A program made the position numbers and the translations under genes. The notes under the pieces are model-generated. The model was not told where the DNA came from. It did no database searches and saw only the letters and a program-made list of their open reading frames with translations. Positions 17,427-26,081 of a stretch of DNA of 56,417 bases are shown here, piece after piece. The DNA is from Alphaproteobacteria bacterium (lineage in GTDB: Bacteria; Pseudomonadota; Alphaproteobacteria; Rhodobacterales; Rhodobacteraceae), in contig JAUIIR010000021.1 of the NCBI GenBank assembly GCA_030431485.1, positions 1-56,417 on the forward strand, written 5' to 3'. How positions within the stretch are numbered: position 1 is the first letter of the stretch; every line of letters starts with the position of its first letter.

Positions 17427-19181
17427 ATGTCCGACACTCTGGCAAAGCAATCTACCTATTCTGACGATGCGCCTGTGCGACGCGGCCTTTATCTTTTGGC
17501 TGCAGTGTCAGGGCTTTCTGTGATCGCCATCGGCAGCTACCTGGCGTTGGCCTCTTATTTTCTTCGGACAGAGGCGGCGCAAACGCCAGAGCGGGCCCAG
17601 TTTTTCGCCTCTTCCATTGATGACGCGCTTACCCGGCTTGAGCATCTTCCTTACGTTCTCTCGATTGATGAAAGCACGCTAGATGCGCTTATCACCGGAG
17701 ACACAGCCGAGCTGAACCCGATATTGGCCGATATTGCACGACGCGCGGGTGCAGAGTTTGTGTATGTGCTCGACCTGAATGGAAAGACTGTTGCATCCTC
17801 GAATTACAGGGATTCTGATAGCCTTGTCGGCAACTATTATACGTTCCGCCCTTATTTCAGGGACGCTGTTGCTGGAGGTGCTGGCCGCTTCTACGCCGTG
17901 GGTGTTACCACCGGACGGCCCGGCTATTTCATTGCAGAACCGGTTCGCGATGCAGCCGGCACGATTCACGGAGTTGTAACCGTCAAGATCGGCTTTAACG
18001 ATCTGAGCCGGGCTTTGTCGGGCAATGGCGAACTGGTGATGGTGGCTGATGAGCAGGGAGTGATCCTTGCCAGTTCTGATCCGAATTTGATTTACGGGTA
18101 TTTGTTGCCGCTTTCAGATACCGACAGGCGTACGCTCGAAGAACAGCAACAGTTTGGTGATAAAATTCTGTTCCCTTTGGATTGGACACCTGAAAGCGAG
18201 CGCCGTGCCCGGCTGGATGGAACCGCGTATGTCTGGACCAAAGCTTATTTGGAGGAAGAAGACTGGTCGCTGCATCTGCTTTCAGAGGTGCGAAATTCGC
18301 GGCGGCAGGCCCTACTTTACGTAGCTGGCGGATTGATGACTCTCTTAATTCTGACAGTGGCCGCCTCGGTCTACCGCGCGGCGCAATTTCGCAACGCTCT
18401 CGTCATTTCGAACGCAGATCGCCAGTGGCTTACGCGAGAGATCGAGGAGCGTCGGATTGCGGAAAAGAAGCTGGAAAGTGCCCGCAGCGAACTGGCGCAG
18501 AAAGAGCAACTGGCGGCGCTGGGCCAGCTATCTGCCTCGATTACGCATGAATTGGGGCAGCCGATCTCTGCCATGCGCAATTACCTCGTGGCGGAAGAGA
18601 TCGCTGCCAACGCGCAACCCAATGCGCTGTGGCCTCAGCTGTCGGGTCTGGTTGATCGGATGCAAAGGATTGTGGATCAACTCCGACTATTCGGGCGTAC
18701 GTCGGCGTCGGGAGAAACGACGTTCCCGGTCGAAGAAACAGTTCACGCAGCAGTGCAGTTGGTTCAGCACACAGCCCGAGACGCCGGCACGGCGCTAAAT
18801 GTGGAGCTGTCCAAGATGCCATGCGTCGTCCGGGGGCGACCGGAACGGTTTGAACAAGTGATCGTCAACCTGCTTCGCAATGCCATAGATGCCACAAACG
18901 ACGTCGAGGACCCAAGCGTCACTCTGTCCATGCAGCAACAGGACGAGACAGTCACATTAACTGTGTCTGACAATGGCCACGGCCTTGGCGACTTGGATAT
19001 TGAAGACCTGAGCAAACCTTTCTTCAGCACTAAGCCGTCAGGGAAAGGCATGGGTCTTGGGCTTGCCATCTCAGGTCAAATCATCGACGAAATGGGCGGA
19101 ACTCTTCACGCCCGAGATAACGACGATGCAGGAGCCGAGTTTGTGATTTGTCTTCCAAAAGCAGACGTCGCTGATGCCTGA
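17427..19181 (+). CDS. DctB-like sensor histidine kinase
   Basis: This is a 584-residue membrane kinase; I use ATG 17427 rather than the TTG 18 nt upstream. After one membrane helix (about residues 20-43) comes a periplasmic double-Cache sensor containing NYYTFRPYFRDA and RFYAVGVTTGRPGYFIAEP, a signature of C4-dicarboxylate sensors such as DctB. A second helix near residue 300 leads to a coiled coil, the phosphoacceptor His374 (ITHELGQPISAM), and an ATPase domain with NLLRNAIDA, DNGHGLGD and GMGLGLAIS. It overlaps the response regulator by 8 nt. Downstream lies a TRAP transporter of the TAXI type, the likely target. Dicarboxylate sensing is inferred from the Cache motif. Confidence 0.9.
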   Translation: MSDTLAKQSTYSDDAPVRRGLYLLAAVSGLSVIAIGSYLALASYFLRTEAAQTPERAQFFASSIDDALTRLEHLPYVLSIDESTLDALITGDTAELNPILADIARRAGAEFVYVLDLNGKTVASSNYRDSDSLVGNYYTFRPYFRDAVAGGAGRFYAVGVTTGRPGYFIAEPVRDAAGTIHGVVTVKIGFNDLSRALSGNGELVMVADEQGVILASSDPNLIYGYLLPLSDTDRRTLEEQQQFGDKILFPLDWTPESERRARLDGTAYVWTKAYLEEEDWSLHLLSEVRNSRRQALLYVAGGLMTLLILTVAASVYRAAQFRNALVISNADRQWLTREIEERRIAEKKLESARSELAQKEQLAALGQLSASITHELGQPISAMRNYLVAEEIAANAQPNALWPQLSGLVDRMQRIVDQLRLFGRTSASGETTFPVEETVHAAVQLVQHTARDAGTALNVELSKMPCVVRGRPERFEQVIVNLLRNAIDATNDVEDPSVTLSMQQQDETVTLTVSDNGHGLGDLDIEDLSKPFFSTKPSGKGMGLGLAISGQIIDEMGGTLHARDNDDAGAEFVICLPKADVADA

Positions 19182-20511
19182 TCAATTTCGAGCGCTCATC
19201 GTCGACGACGACACCGAGATGCGTCAGTCTCTCGCCGTGCTTCTTGAGCGTTCGGGCTGGGAGGTTGATGCTGTCGGAACCGGGCAGATTGCATTGTCTC
19301 GGCTTGAGGTGGCAGCTCCGGACGTTGTCCTGTCGGATGTCCGTATGCCAGGCATGTCCGGACTTGAGCTTTTGGATGAGATGTCCAAACGGCCGTCGCC
19401 GCCATTGGTTCTGATCTCTGCACACGGGGATATTCCAATGGCCGTGGACGCAATTCAGAATGGAGCATATTCCTTTCTTGAAAAGCCCTTTGAGCCACGC
19501 AGGCTGCTGACGGTCCTCCGACATGCCGCAGAACAGCATCGCCTGTCTGACATGACAAAGCGCATGCGTGAGCAACTCGTTTCGTTGTCAGGTTTGGATC
19601 GTGTGTTGCTGGGCAGCGACTTGCGTGTCACGGAGCTCAAGGCGGAAGCCGTCGATTTGGCGCTTTCAGATGCGCCGGTTCTCATCACCGGGGAAACCGG
19701 TACGGGAAAAGAGCTTGTTGCGCGCGCTTTGCATCGGTTGGGTCCGCGACGGGACAAAGAGTTTGTGGCCTTGAATTGCGCATCCTTAGCGCCGGATCGC
19801 GTTGAAGAGCAGATGTTCGGAACCGCCAACTCTCTGCTTGGCAGTTTTCGTAAAGCAGATGGCGGCACGTTATTTCTCGATGAAGTCGCCTCCTGTCCCG
19901 CTGAGGTTCAGACAAAACTGCTGCGTGCGATTGAAACCGGGGTGATTCATCCCGTTGGCACCGATGACGAGGTGCAAACCGATGTTCGCGTTGTCGCGGC
20001 AACCAATGAGGATCTTGCCCCATTGGTCGAAGCTGGCACTTTTCGCGCGGATTTTCTGTTCAGGCTTAACACGTTCGAGCTTCGACTTCCGCGTCTGATT
20101 GATCGGGGTGATGACATTGTCATGCTCTATAAGCATTTTGTGGATCAGTTCTGCGAGACGTACGAAATAAGCCCGATTGATATGACACCTGAGGATGCTG
20201 CTGCACTATTGGCGCATCAATGGCCGGGCAACGTTCGAGAATTGCGTCATGTGGCGGAACGCCGTGTGCTGGCGGCACGTCGTGGTGGTGGGTCAGTTGC
20301 AGAAGCGTTGCGGACCGATGAACTCGTTGATGATGTTCCGGCCACGTTGCGTGAAGCGGTTGCGCGGTTTGAGAGAACTCTGATCTCGCAAGCCATTTCC
20401 AATCATGGTGGCCGCATGGATGCTGTGGCGGAAGCACTTGGGATTGGACGACGGACGTTGAATGACAAGATCGTCAAACTTGGATTGGAGAAATCCAAGT
20501 TGCTGGACTGA
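19174..20511 (+). CDS. DctD-like response regulator lacking the GAFTGA loop
   Basis: This 445-residue NtrC/DctD-class regulator has a receiver domain with phospho-acceptor Asp55 (SDVRMPG) and Lys104, an AAA+ domain with Walker A GETGTGKE (173-180) and Walker B GGTLFLDE (230-237), Arg-rich FLFRLNTFELRLP, and a Fis-type helix-turn-helix (about 412-440). Between FG(216) and GGTLFLDE the family normally has about 21 residues including GAFTGA, the loop that touches sigma-54. Here only 13 remain (TANSLLGSFRKAD). By analogy with Rhodobacter capsulatus NtrC it may act with another sigma factor or as a plain DNA-binding regulator. It is co-transcribed with the DctB-like kinase. Confidence 0.9.
   Translation: MPDQFRALIVDDDTEMRQSLAVLLERSGWEVDAVGTGQIALSRLEVAAPDVVLSDVRMPGMSGLELLDEMSKRPSPPLVLISAHGDIPMAVDAIQNGAYSFLEKPFEPRRLLTVLRHAAEQHRLSDMTKRMREQLVSLSGLDRVLLGSDLRVTELKAEAVDLALSDAPVLITGETGTGKELVARALHRLGPRRDKEFVALNCASLAPDRVEEQMFGTANSLLGSFRKADGGTLFLDEVASCPAEVQTKLLRAIETGVIHPVGTDDEVQTDVRVVAATNEDLAPLVEAGTFRADFLFRLNTFELRLPRLIDRGDDIVMLYKHFVDQFCETYEISPIDMTPEDAAALLAHQWPGNVRELRHVAERRVLAARRGGGSVAEALRTDELVDDVPATLREAVARFERTLISQAISNHGGRMDAVAEALGIGRRTLNDKIVKLGLEKSKLLD
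20479..20499 (+). repeat. Inverted repeat in the 3' end of the dctD-like gene
   Basis: CTTGGATT (20479-20486) and AATCCAAG (20492-20499) form a perfect 8-bp stem around GGAGA. It lies inside the last codons of the regulator gene. No T-run follows, so termination is doubtful. Confidence 0.35.
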
Positions 20512-20515
20512 GGTC

Positions 20516-20529
20516 TGCGGAATTCCGCA
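20516..20529. promoter_or_regulatory. Palindromic operator candidate before the TRAP genes
   Basis: TGCGGAATTCCGCA is a perfect 14-bp palindrome located 5 nt after the regulator stop and about 100 nt before the TAXI gene start. A further half-site, TGCGGA, occurs at 20549-20554. From memory, DctD-type activators bind GTGCGGA-type palindromes, so this is a reasonable target for the adjacent regulator. No sigma-54 -24/-12 element was seen between it and the gene. Confidence 0.5.
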
Positions 20530-20630
20530 AGCTGTGTTTTCGCTAACCTGCGGATTGTTTCCTATGCCATAGCCGAAGCTTCACGTAAGCTTACCACAGC
20601 GCTGTTAAGGTGCATTTACGGGAGGTTTAC

Positions 20631-21641
20631 ATGAAATACCTAAAAAGCGTCGCTCTCGCGGCGACAATCGCTCTGTCTAGTGGTGCTGTTCAGGCACAGG
20701 ACGGAGGCGGAAACTATGTTCTGACAACGGCGTCGACGGGTGGTACGTACTACCCTGTGGGTGTGGCTCTGGCGACGCTTGTGAAGGTCAAGCTTGAACC
20801 TAAGCAAAAGATCGGAATGTCAGCCATCAGTTCTGCTGGCTCTGGTGAAAACGTTCGACTGTTGCGTGAGAACGAAGCTCAGTTCGGTATTCTGCAAGGT
20901 CTGTTTGGTTACTATGCCGCGACTGGCACTGGCCCAATCGCCGACGTCGGTCCGCAGGAGAACCTCCGGTCCGTCACGATGCTGTGGCAGAACGTTGAAC
21001 ATTTCATCGTGTCGTCTGACGTCGCCAACACTGGTACGATCGAGGACATGGTCGCGCTGAAGGGTGAGGCTATGGCAATGGGGGCACAAAACTCCGGCAC
21101 CATCGGCTCGAACCGGACGATTTTGTCGGGATTTGGTGTGGATATCGACACGGATTACGAACTTGTCTATGGCGGCTACGGCCCATCGGCAGAAGCTTTG
21201 CAAAACGGTCAGGTAAAAGGCATTGGTGCTCCGGGTGGCGTTCCGGTCGGTGCAATCAGCCAGCTTATGGCATCCGCCGGTGACAGCGTGACCCTTTTGC
21301 GCATGACCGATGAGCAAATGGCGCAGGCAGATTCTGACCGTGGTCTGTGGACACCGTACACAATTCCGGCGGGGTCATATCCGGGTCAGGATGCAGATGT
21401 TCAAACTGTCGCGCAGCCGAATTTCCTTGCGACAAATGCGGATCTGCCGGAAGAGCATGTCTATCAGCTCACAAAGGCGATCTATGAAAATCTGCCGTTC
21501 CTCCAGGCCATCCATCCGGCAACAAAGGTTATGAGCATCGAAAGCGCGATTGCCGGACTGCCTTTACCGCTGCACCCTGGCGCCCTGCGGTACTATCAGG
21601 AAGTCGGCTTGGACATCCCTGATCGCTTAATCGCCAAGTAA
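20631..21641 (+). CDS. TAXI-family TRAP transporter solute receptor
   Basis: This is a 336-residue periplasmic binding protein. The start at ATG 20631 is set by GGGAGG 5 nt upstream and gives a signal peptide (MKYLKSVALAATIALSS, cleavage near VQAQDG). Segments VLTTASTGGTYYPVG and a long receptor-type body ending in HPGALRYYQEVG are typical of the TAXI (TIGR02122-like) receptors, not of DctP. It captures a ligand and hands it to the fused permease downstream. Known or proposed TAXI ligands include glutamate and dicarboxylates; here the DctB-like sensor upstream hints at an organic acid. Confidence 0.92.
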   Translation: MKYLKSVALAATIALSSGAVQAQDGGGNYVLTTASTGGTYYPVGVALATLVKVKLEPKQKIGMSAISSAGSGENVRLLRENEAQFGILQGLFGYYAATGTGPIADVGPQENLRSVTMLWQNVEHFIVSSDVANTGTIEDMVALKGEAMAMGAQNSGTIGSNRTILSGFGVDIDTDYELVYGGYGPSAEALQNGQVKGIGAPGGVPVGAISQLMASAGDSVTLLRMTDEQMAQADSDRGLWTPYTIPAGSYPGQDADVQTVAQPNFLATNADLPEEHVYQLTKAIYENLPFLQAIHPATKVMSIESAIAGLPLPLHPGALRYYQEVGLDIPDRLIAK

Positions 21642-21657
21642 ATCCTCGTGTAATCTG

Positions 21658-21683
21658 CCAGCCCGTGTTTGCGTGCGGGCTGG
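21658..21683 (+). promoter_or_regulatory. Intercistronic hairpin between TRAP receptor and permease
   Basis: CCAGCCCG (21658-21665) pairs perfectly with CGGGCTGG (21676-21683) across a 10-nt loop. It sits between the receptor stop and the permease start. As with the hairpin at 167-187, it probably favours accumulation of the receptor mRNA. There is no T-tract. Confidence 0.6.
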
Positions 21684-21706
21684 TAACCCGGTGTTTGGGT
21701 GGGACC

Positions 21707-23815
21707 ATGTCACAGAACGATGAAGACGAAGACGGAGGTCGCCTCCGTTCATTCGATGGGCTTGCGGATAAGGCGATTTCGATCATCTGTTTCCTGATCG
21801 CCGTTGGCCACATCTATGTTGCGTTTGATCCGGTACTTTCAGAGTTGCAACGCAACGCTTTCCACTTTGCCGGCTTCGCATTGCTAGCGGCGCTGCTCTA
21901 CCCGATGTGGCACGGTTCATCAGGTAAATCGGCTCCAGTCGCTCTGGACTTTGCTTTGGGTTTGGCGGCGGCGCTATCGGCTGTCTGGCTGGCTCAGGCA
22001 GAGAATGCTATCTACGACCGGGGTGTCAAATTTTCGGCCACAGACTGGGTCGCTGCCAGTATCTGTATCGCTGGCGGGATCGAGCTTACCCGTCGCGTCG
22101 CCGGCATCATTATTCCCATCCTGATCATGCTGTCCCTGAGTTACGTTGCCTATTGGGGCCAGTTTGTCGGAGGCGTCTTTTCCTTTCCCGGACTGAGCCC
22201 CGAGACCGTCGCGTTCCGATCCATCTATGGCGACGACGCGATGTTTGGGACGATCGCGCGTATTTCGTCCACCTATGTGTTCCTCTTCATCATTTTTGGC
22301 GCATTCCTGTTGCGCTCGGGTGCTGGGGAGTTTGTTATCAACATGGCGCGTGCCGTTGCTGGCAAGCTTGTTGGTGGTCCCGGTATCGTTGCGGTGATCG
22401 CTTCTGGTTTGACGGGCACGATCTCGGGCTCAGCGGTTGCGAACACGGCGTCGACGGGAGTGATCACCATTCCCCTGATGAAACGCGCGGGTTTTGCACC
22501 GAAATTTGCTGGTGGGGTTGAGGCAGCGGCTTCGACAGGTGGTCAGTTGATGCCACCCATCATGGGTGCAGGCGCCTTCGTAATGGCTAGCTTTACGCAA
22601 ATTCCATACGAGACAATCGTGGCGGTCGCTGCATTACCTGCGCTGCTCTACTTTTTGTCTGTTGCGTTTTTCGTGCGTATTGAAGCTCGGCGAAACAATC
22701 TGGCTCCCATTCCGGATGAAGGGCAAACCCTCGGCTCTGCTTTCCGAGAAGGTGGTGCAAGTTTTATCATTCCGATCTGTACGCTGATTGGCCTGCTGGT
22801 CGCTGGCTTTACTCCGACCTATGCCGCCGTGTTCGGAATTCTTGCCGTGATTGCCTCCAGCTGGCTGACAAAGAAGCGGATGGGTCCGACGGCCGTGTTT
22901 GAGGCTTTTGTCATGGGCTCGAAGGGGATGGTTCTGACTGCGGTGCTGCTTTGTTCCGTAGGTCTGGTCGTGAACGTAATCGCTACGGCTGGAATCGGAA
23001 ACACATTCAGCCTCATGATCACGAGCTGGGCCAGCGGTAACATTCTGATTGCGTTGATCCTGATCGCTCTGGCAAGTCTCATTCTTGGGATGGGACTGCC
23101 GGTGACAGCCGCTTACATCGTGCTTGCAACACTGTCAGCCCCCGCATTGTCAGGCATGATCAGTGATCAGTTTGTGATTGCGGAACTCGCGGCCGGTACT
23201 TTGCCAGAGGCGGCCAAGGCAGTGTTAATGTTCGGTGTACCCGATCAAATCGAAATGCTTAGTCGTGAGCTCACGCGGGCTGAAGCGTCCGAGCTCATTC
23301 GGGATCTTCCTCTTGAGATTGCAGCTCCTCTACGTGACCTCGTTGTTCCACCTGCCGTCGCAACCAGTGCGCTGCTGTCCGCGCACATGATCATTTTCTG
23401 GCTGTCGCAGGACAGCAACGTGACGCCTCCGGTTGCTCTTGCCGCGTTTACCGCCGCCGCTATTGCGAAAGCACCTGCTATGGCGACTGGCGTTGCCAGT
23501 TGGAAGTTGGCCAAGGGTCTTTACATCGTACCAGTCCTGTTTGCGTATACGCCATTCCTATCGGGTGACTGGCCCGCAATGATCCAGGTTTTCGTCTTTG
23601 CGGTATTCGGAGTGTATGCACTGTCGGCTGGCCTTCAGGGGTGCATGGAGCGTCCCTTTGGCATTGTGATGCGCGCTTTGAGTTTGACCGCTGGGCTCGC
23701 GTGCCTGTGGCCTGCTGCTTTGGCGATCAATATTGCCGGAGTGATTTCCGTCATCGCTTTGCTGGTCTTGAATATCAGATTCGGTGAACCGGCACCCGTG
23801 CCTGCGAATTCTTAG
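21707..23815 (+). CDS. TRAP transporter fused permease (DctQM-like)
   Basis: This is a 702-residue integral membrane protein joining the small (DctQ-like, about residues 20-140) and large (DctM-like) TRAP subunits, the usual arrangement for TAXI systems. I use ATG 21707 (MSQNDEDEDGG), which follows GGGTGGGA; an in-frame start 42 nt upstream lies in the hairpin region. Motifs GLTGTISGSAVANTASTG and GMGLPVTAAYIVLATLSAPAL are conserved in DctM transporters. It uses a sodium or proton gradient to import the ligand bound by the TAXI receptor. It ends one nucleotide before the convergent next gene, with no room for a terminator between them. Confidence 0.93.
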   Translation: MSQNDEDEDGGRLRSFDGLADKAISIICFLIAVGHIYVAFDPVLSELQRNAFHFAGFALLAALLYPMWHGSSGKSAPVALDFALGLAAALSAVWLAQAENAIYDRGVKFSATDWVAASICIAGGIELTRRVAGIIIPILIMLSLSYVAYWGQFVGGVFSFPGLSPETVAFRSIYGDDAMFGTIARISSTYVFLFIIFGAFLLRSGAGEFVINMARAVAGKLVGGPGIVAVIASGLTGTISGSAVANTASTGVITIPLMKRAGFAPKFAGGVEAAASTGGQLMPPIMGAGAFVMASFTQIPYETIVAVAALPALLYFLSVAFFVRIEARRNNLAPIPDEGQTLGSAFREGGASFIIPICTLIGLLVAGFTPTYAAVFGILAVIASSWLTKKRMGPTAVFEAFVMGSKGMVLTAVLLCSVGLVVNVIATAGIGNTFSLMITSWASGNILIALILIALASLILGMGLPVTAAYIVLATLSAPALSGMISDQFVIAELAAGTLPEAAKAVLMFGVPDQIEMLSRELTRAEASELIRDLPLEIAAPLRDLVVPPAVATSALLSAHMIIFWLSQDSNVTPPVALAAFTAAAIAKAPAMATGVASWKLAKGLYIVPVLFAYTPFLSGDWPAMIQVFVFAVFGVYALSAGLQGCMERPFGIVMRALSLTAGLACLWPAALAINIAGVISVIALLVLNIRFGEPAPVPANS

Positions 23816-23816
23816 T

Positions 23817-24590
23817 TCAGGAGTACGCGCAATTCGGGCCGCGTTCTAGCGGTGTATCAATTGTGATTTCGCTAGGTATCCAGTCGAAAATTGCGAGAGC
23901 CGCTCCACTGTCAAACCCAACATAGAGCGTTCCTGTTTCAGGCTGGAGCGCTACACCTTCTGCGTCGCGGCCAAACGCAGACAATGGAGAAACCGAAAGA
24001 ACGCGACCATCAGGTGCAAGCTCAAAAAGGCTGTTGAGCCCTTCGTTGTCGTCGACGACCAGTATATTCCCGGAGTATGGATCACGGGTCACGCCTTGCG
24101 GTTCAATCATGGGAGGCGCGAAATTGTCTCCGAACAGTTCCATGAGAACGGAACCATCCGGTGCGATGCGTAGAAGCCGCGAGGGATCATCCTGGACAAC
24201 AAGAAAACTTTCATCTGCATCGCGATGCAAACCTTCCGTGTCGAAGAGTGTTTCACTCAGCTGAAAAGGTTCTTCAATGGCACGCCCGTCTCGGGTCACT
24301 CGACGAAACTCCCCCCAACCGTTTGCGATAAGAAGGCCGTCGCTCTCGACTGTCAGACTACGCACTGAGCGCATGCCAGTGTCGAACCGCCGGAGTTCCT
24401 TTCCGAATGTGGAGAGCAGAACAACCTCGTTGCTTTCGTTGGCTACCCATATGCCACAGACCAAGGCATCGTATGCGATGCTTACAGCGCGAAAGTTGGA
24501 AATCGTTTCACGATGAAAAATCTCGGCGCGACTTTGGGTCGGCCATAGAGGCGCACTTGCAAGTAACAGGGCAGCCAAACGAAGTTTCAT
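23817..24590 (-). CDS. Secreted beta-propeller protein of unknown function
   Basis: This predicted exported protein has 257 residues. The ATG at 24590 follows GGAGGG and yields a clear signal peptide (MKLRLAALLLASAPLWP, cleavage near SRAEI). The body has repeated strands with DG turns (VESDGLLIANGWGEF, APDGSVLMELFG, GNILVVDDNEG, ETGTLYVGFDSG), typical of NHL/SMP-30-like or phytase-like propellers. Four to six blades are likely. No catalytic motif is evident. It is convergent with the TRAP permease. Function not recognised. Confidence 0.75.
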   Translation of the reverse strand: MKLRLAALLLASAPLWPTQSRAEIFHRETISNFRAVSIAYDALVCGIWVANESNEVVLLSTFGKELRRFDTGMRSVRSLTVESDGLLIANGWGEFRRVTRDGRAIEEPFQLSETLFDTEGLHRDADESFLVVQDDPSRLLRIAPDGSVLMELFGDNFAPPMIEPQGVTRDPYSGNILVVDDNEGLNSLFELAPDGRVLSVSPLSAFGRDAEGVALQPETGTLYVGFDSGAALAIFDWIPSEITIDTPLERGPNCAYS

Positions 24591-24749
24591 GATGAATCCC
24601 TCCGATAAGCACCAAGCTGACCCAAGAGACAGGAATTTCAAGCCAAAGCTCGTCGCCTGTGTGATTGCACTGATCTGGCATGTGCTTTCAGTCCATGCCA
24701 TCTTGGCGGAACGCTATGAAGCGTAGATCGGCTCCAATGGGGTTCCTGC
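24591..24749. other. Divergent intergenic region
   Basis: This 159-nt gap lies between the divergent propeller gene and the FAD oxidoreductase, so both promoters should be here. I see no convincing promoter, palindrome or RNA signature. Confidence 0.4.
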
Positions 24750-25991
24750 ATGACCAAGCACGTAATTGTAATCGGAGCCGGAATAGTCGGCGTATCGTCT
24801 GCGATCTGGCTCAAGCGTTTTGGTCATGATGTAACGATTATTGACCGAGACGGGCCGGGGCAGGGAACGTCCTACGGGAATGCTGGCTTGTTGGCAGCGT
24901 GCGCTATGGTTCCTGTCACCACGCCGGGCCTTATTGCTAAGGCCCCAAAGATGCTTCTTGATCCGGATTCGCCGCTATTCCTGCGTTGGACTTATTTGCC
25001 AAAGCTTGCACCTTGGCTCGTTCGATATCTCAAACACGCGAATGACCCGGACACTCGCCGGATTTCGTCGGATCTGGCTGAAATCACTTCGGATACTGTT
25101 GATCAGCACTTCGAGCTGACCGAGGGGCTGAGAGCCCGCGAGTATTTGTATAAGAGCGACTACGTATTCGCGTATTCGACCCAAAAGGAATTCAATAAAG
25201 ATCGCTACACATGGGAATTGCGCCGTGATCATGGGTTCGTGCCAACTGTGATCGAAGGTCCAGCGGTGCAAGAGTTTGATCCCTGTTTTGGTCCGAAGAT
25301 CACATGCCTTGCTGTGGTCAAGGATCATGGCTTCGTAACAGATCCCGGAGGGTATGTTGCTGCCTTGGCAAAAGAGTTTGAAGCGATGGGCGGCCGAGTG
25401 ATTGCGGCCACCGTGGAAGACATTGAGACAACCACCCCTGCACGACCAAAGGTTGTCACATCGACTGGCCCAATGGATGCGGACGCCGTCGTGCTTGCCT
25501 CTGGCGCTTGGTCAAAACAGCTTATGTCCAAGCTTGGTGTGAACGTCCCTCTGGAAAGTGAACGTGGGTACCACATTGTCATGAAGAACGCTCTTGGCGG
25601 ACCTCGTGTGCCTTCGATGATTTCATCTGGAAAGTTTGTCGCAACGCCAATGGCACGAGGTCTGCGCTGTGCAGGCATTGTGGAACTCGGTGGGTTGAAG
25701 GCCGGTCCATCCAATGCACCTTTCGCTCTGTTGCGCAGAAAGATTTCCGAAGCTTTTCCCAATCTTGAATTCGACAGCGAGGAAACGTGGATGGGTCATC
25801 GGCCCGCGACGACGGACAGCCTTCCTTTAGTCGGACAGGTCCGTGAGACCGGAGTATACACCGCATTTGGACATCAGCACGTCGGGTTGACCGCAGGTCC
25901 AAAGACAGGTCGGATCGTTGCAAGTCTGATAGCGGATCAGCCCACAAATCAGGATTTGACGTCATATTCTCCGCATCGGTTCGGTGTTTGA
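24750..25991 (+). CDS. FAD-dependent D-amino-acid dehydrogenase, DadA-like
   Basis: This 413-residue flavoprotein is of the DAO family. The dinucleotide-binding motif IGAGIVGVSSAIWLKRFGH sits at residues 6-24, followed by the DadA-type segment GQGTSYGNAGLLA. The C-terminal FAD segment includes TAFGHQHVGLTAGPKTG. The length matches DadA, which oxidises D-amino acids to keto acids and passes electrons to quinones. Related DAO proteins oxidise hydroxyproline or other N-methyl or cyclic amino acids, so the substrate is open. It is followed by the motB upstream region and appears monocistronic. Confidence 0.85.
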   Translation: MTKHVIVIGAGIVGVSSAIWLKRFGHDVTIIDRDGPGQGTSYGNAGLLAACAMVPVTTPGLIAKAPKMLLDPDSPLFLRWTYLPKLAPWLVRYLKHANDPDTRRISSDLAEITSDTVDQHFELTEGLRAREYLYKSDYVFAYSTQKEFNKDRYTWELRRDHGFVPTVIEGPAVQEFDPCFGPKITCLAVVKDHGFVTDPGGYVAALAKEFEAMGGRVIAATVEDIETTTPARPKVVTSTGPMDADAVVLASGAWSKQLMSKLGVNVPLESERGYHIVMKNALGGPRVPSMISSGKFVATPMARGLRCAGIVELGGLKAGPSNAPFALLRRKISEAFPNLEFDSEETWMGHRPATTDSLPLVGQVRETGVYTAFGHQHVGLTAGPKTGRIVASLIADQPTNQDLTSYSPHRFGV

Positions 25992-26004
25992 AGTGCGCAA
26001 AACA

Positions 26005-26063
26005 CCGCTCTAATTTTACATGTTAACAGCGCCTTAAACCTTCCGACGCTATCAATAGAGCGG
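26005..26063. repeat. Inverted repeat flanking the motB control region
   Basis: CCGCTCTA (26005-26012) and TAGAGCGG (26056-26063) are perfect inverted copies 43 nt apart; ACACC and GGTGT extend the match beyond a 2-nt bulge. Between them lies the CtrA-type box. The right arm ends just before the ribosome site of motB. Confidence 0.45.
26023..26037. promoter_or_regulatory. CtrA-type box upstream of motB
   Basis: TTAA-CAGCGCC-TTAA matches the full CtrA consensus TTAA-N7-TTAA, 44 nt before the motB ATG. CtrA is the alphaproteobacterial response regulator controlling motility in Rhodobacterales. The match is exact by eye; binding is inferred. Confidence 0.65.
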
Positions 26064-26081
26064 GGTGTAAGGAGTGTGGGT

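Noticed and set aside
20605..20619. TTAA-N7-TTAC near the TAXI gene start, similar to a CtrA box
   Set aside because: One mismatch, it overlaps the ribosome-site region, and there is no motility context; probably chance.
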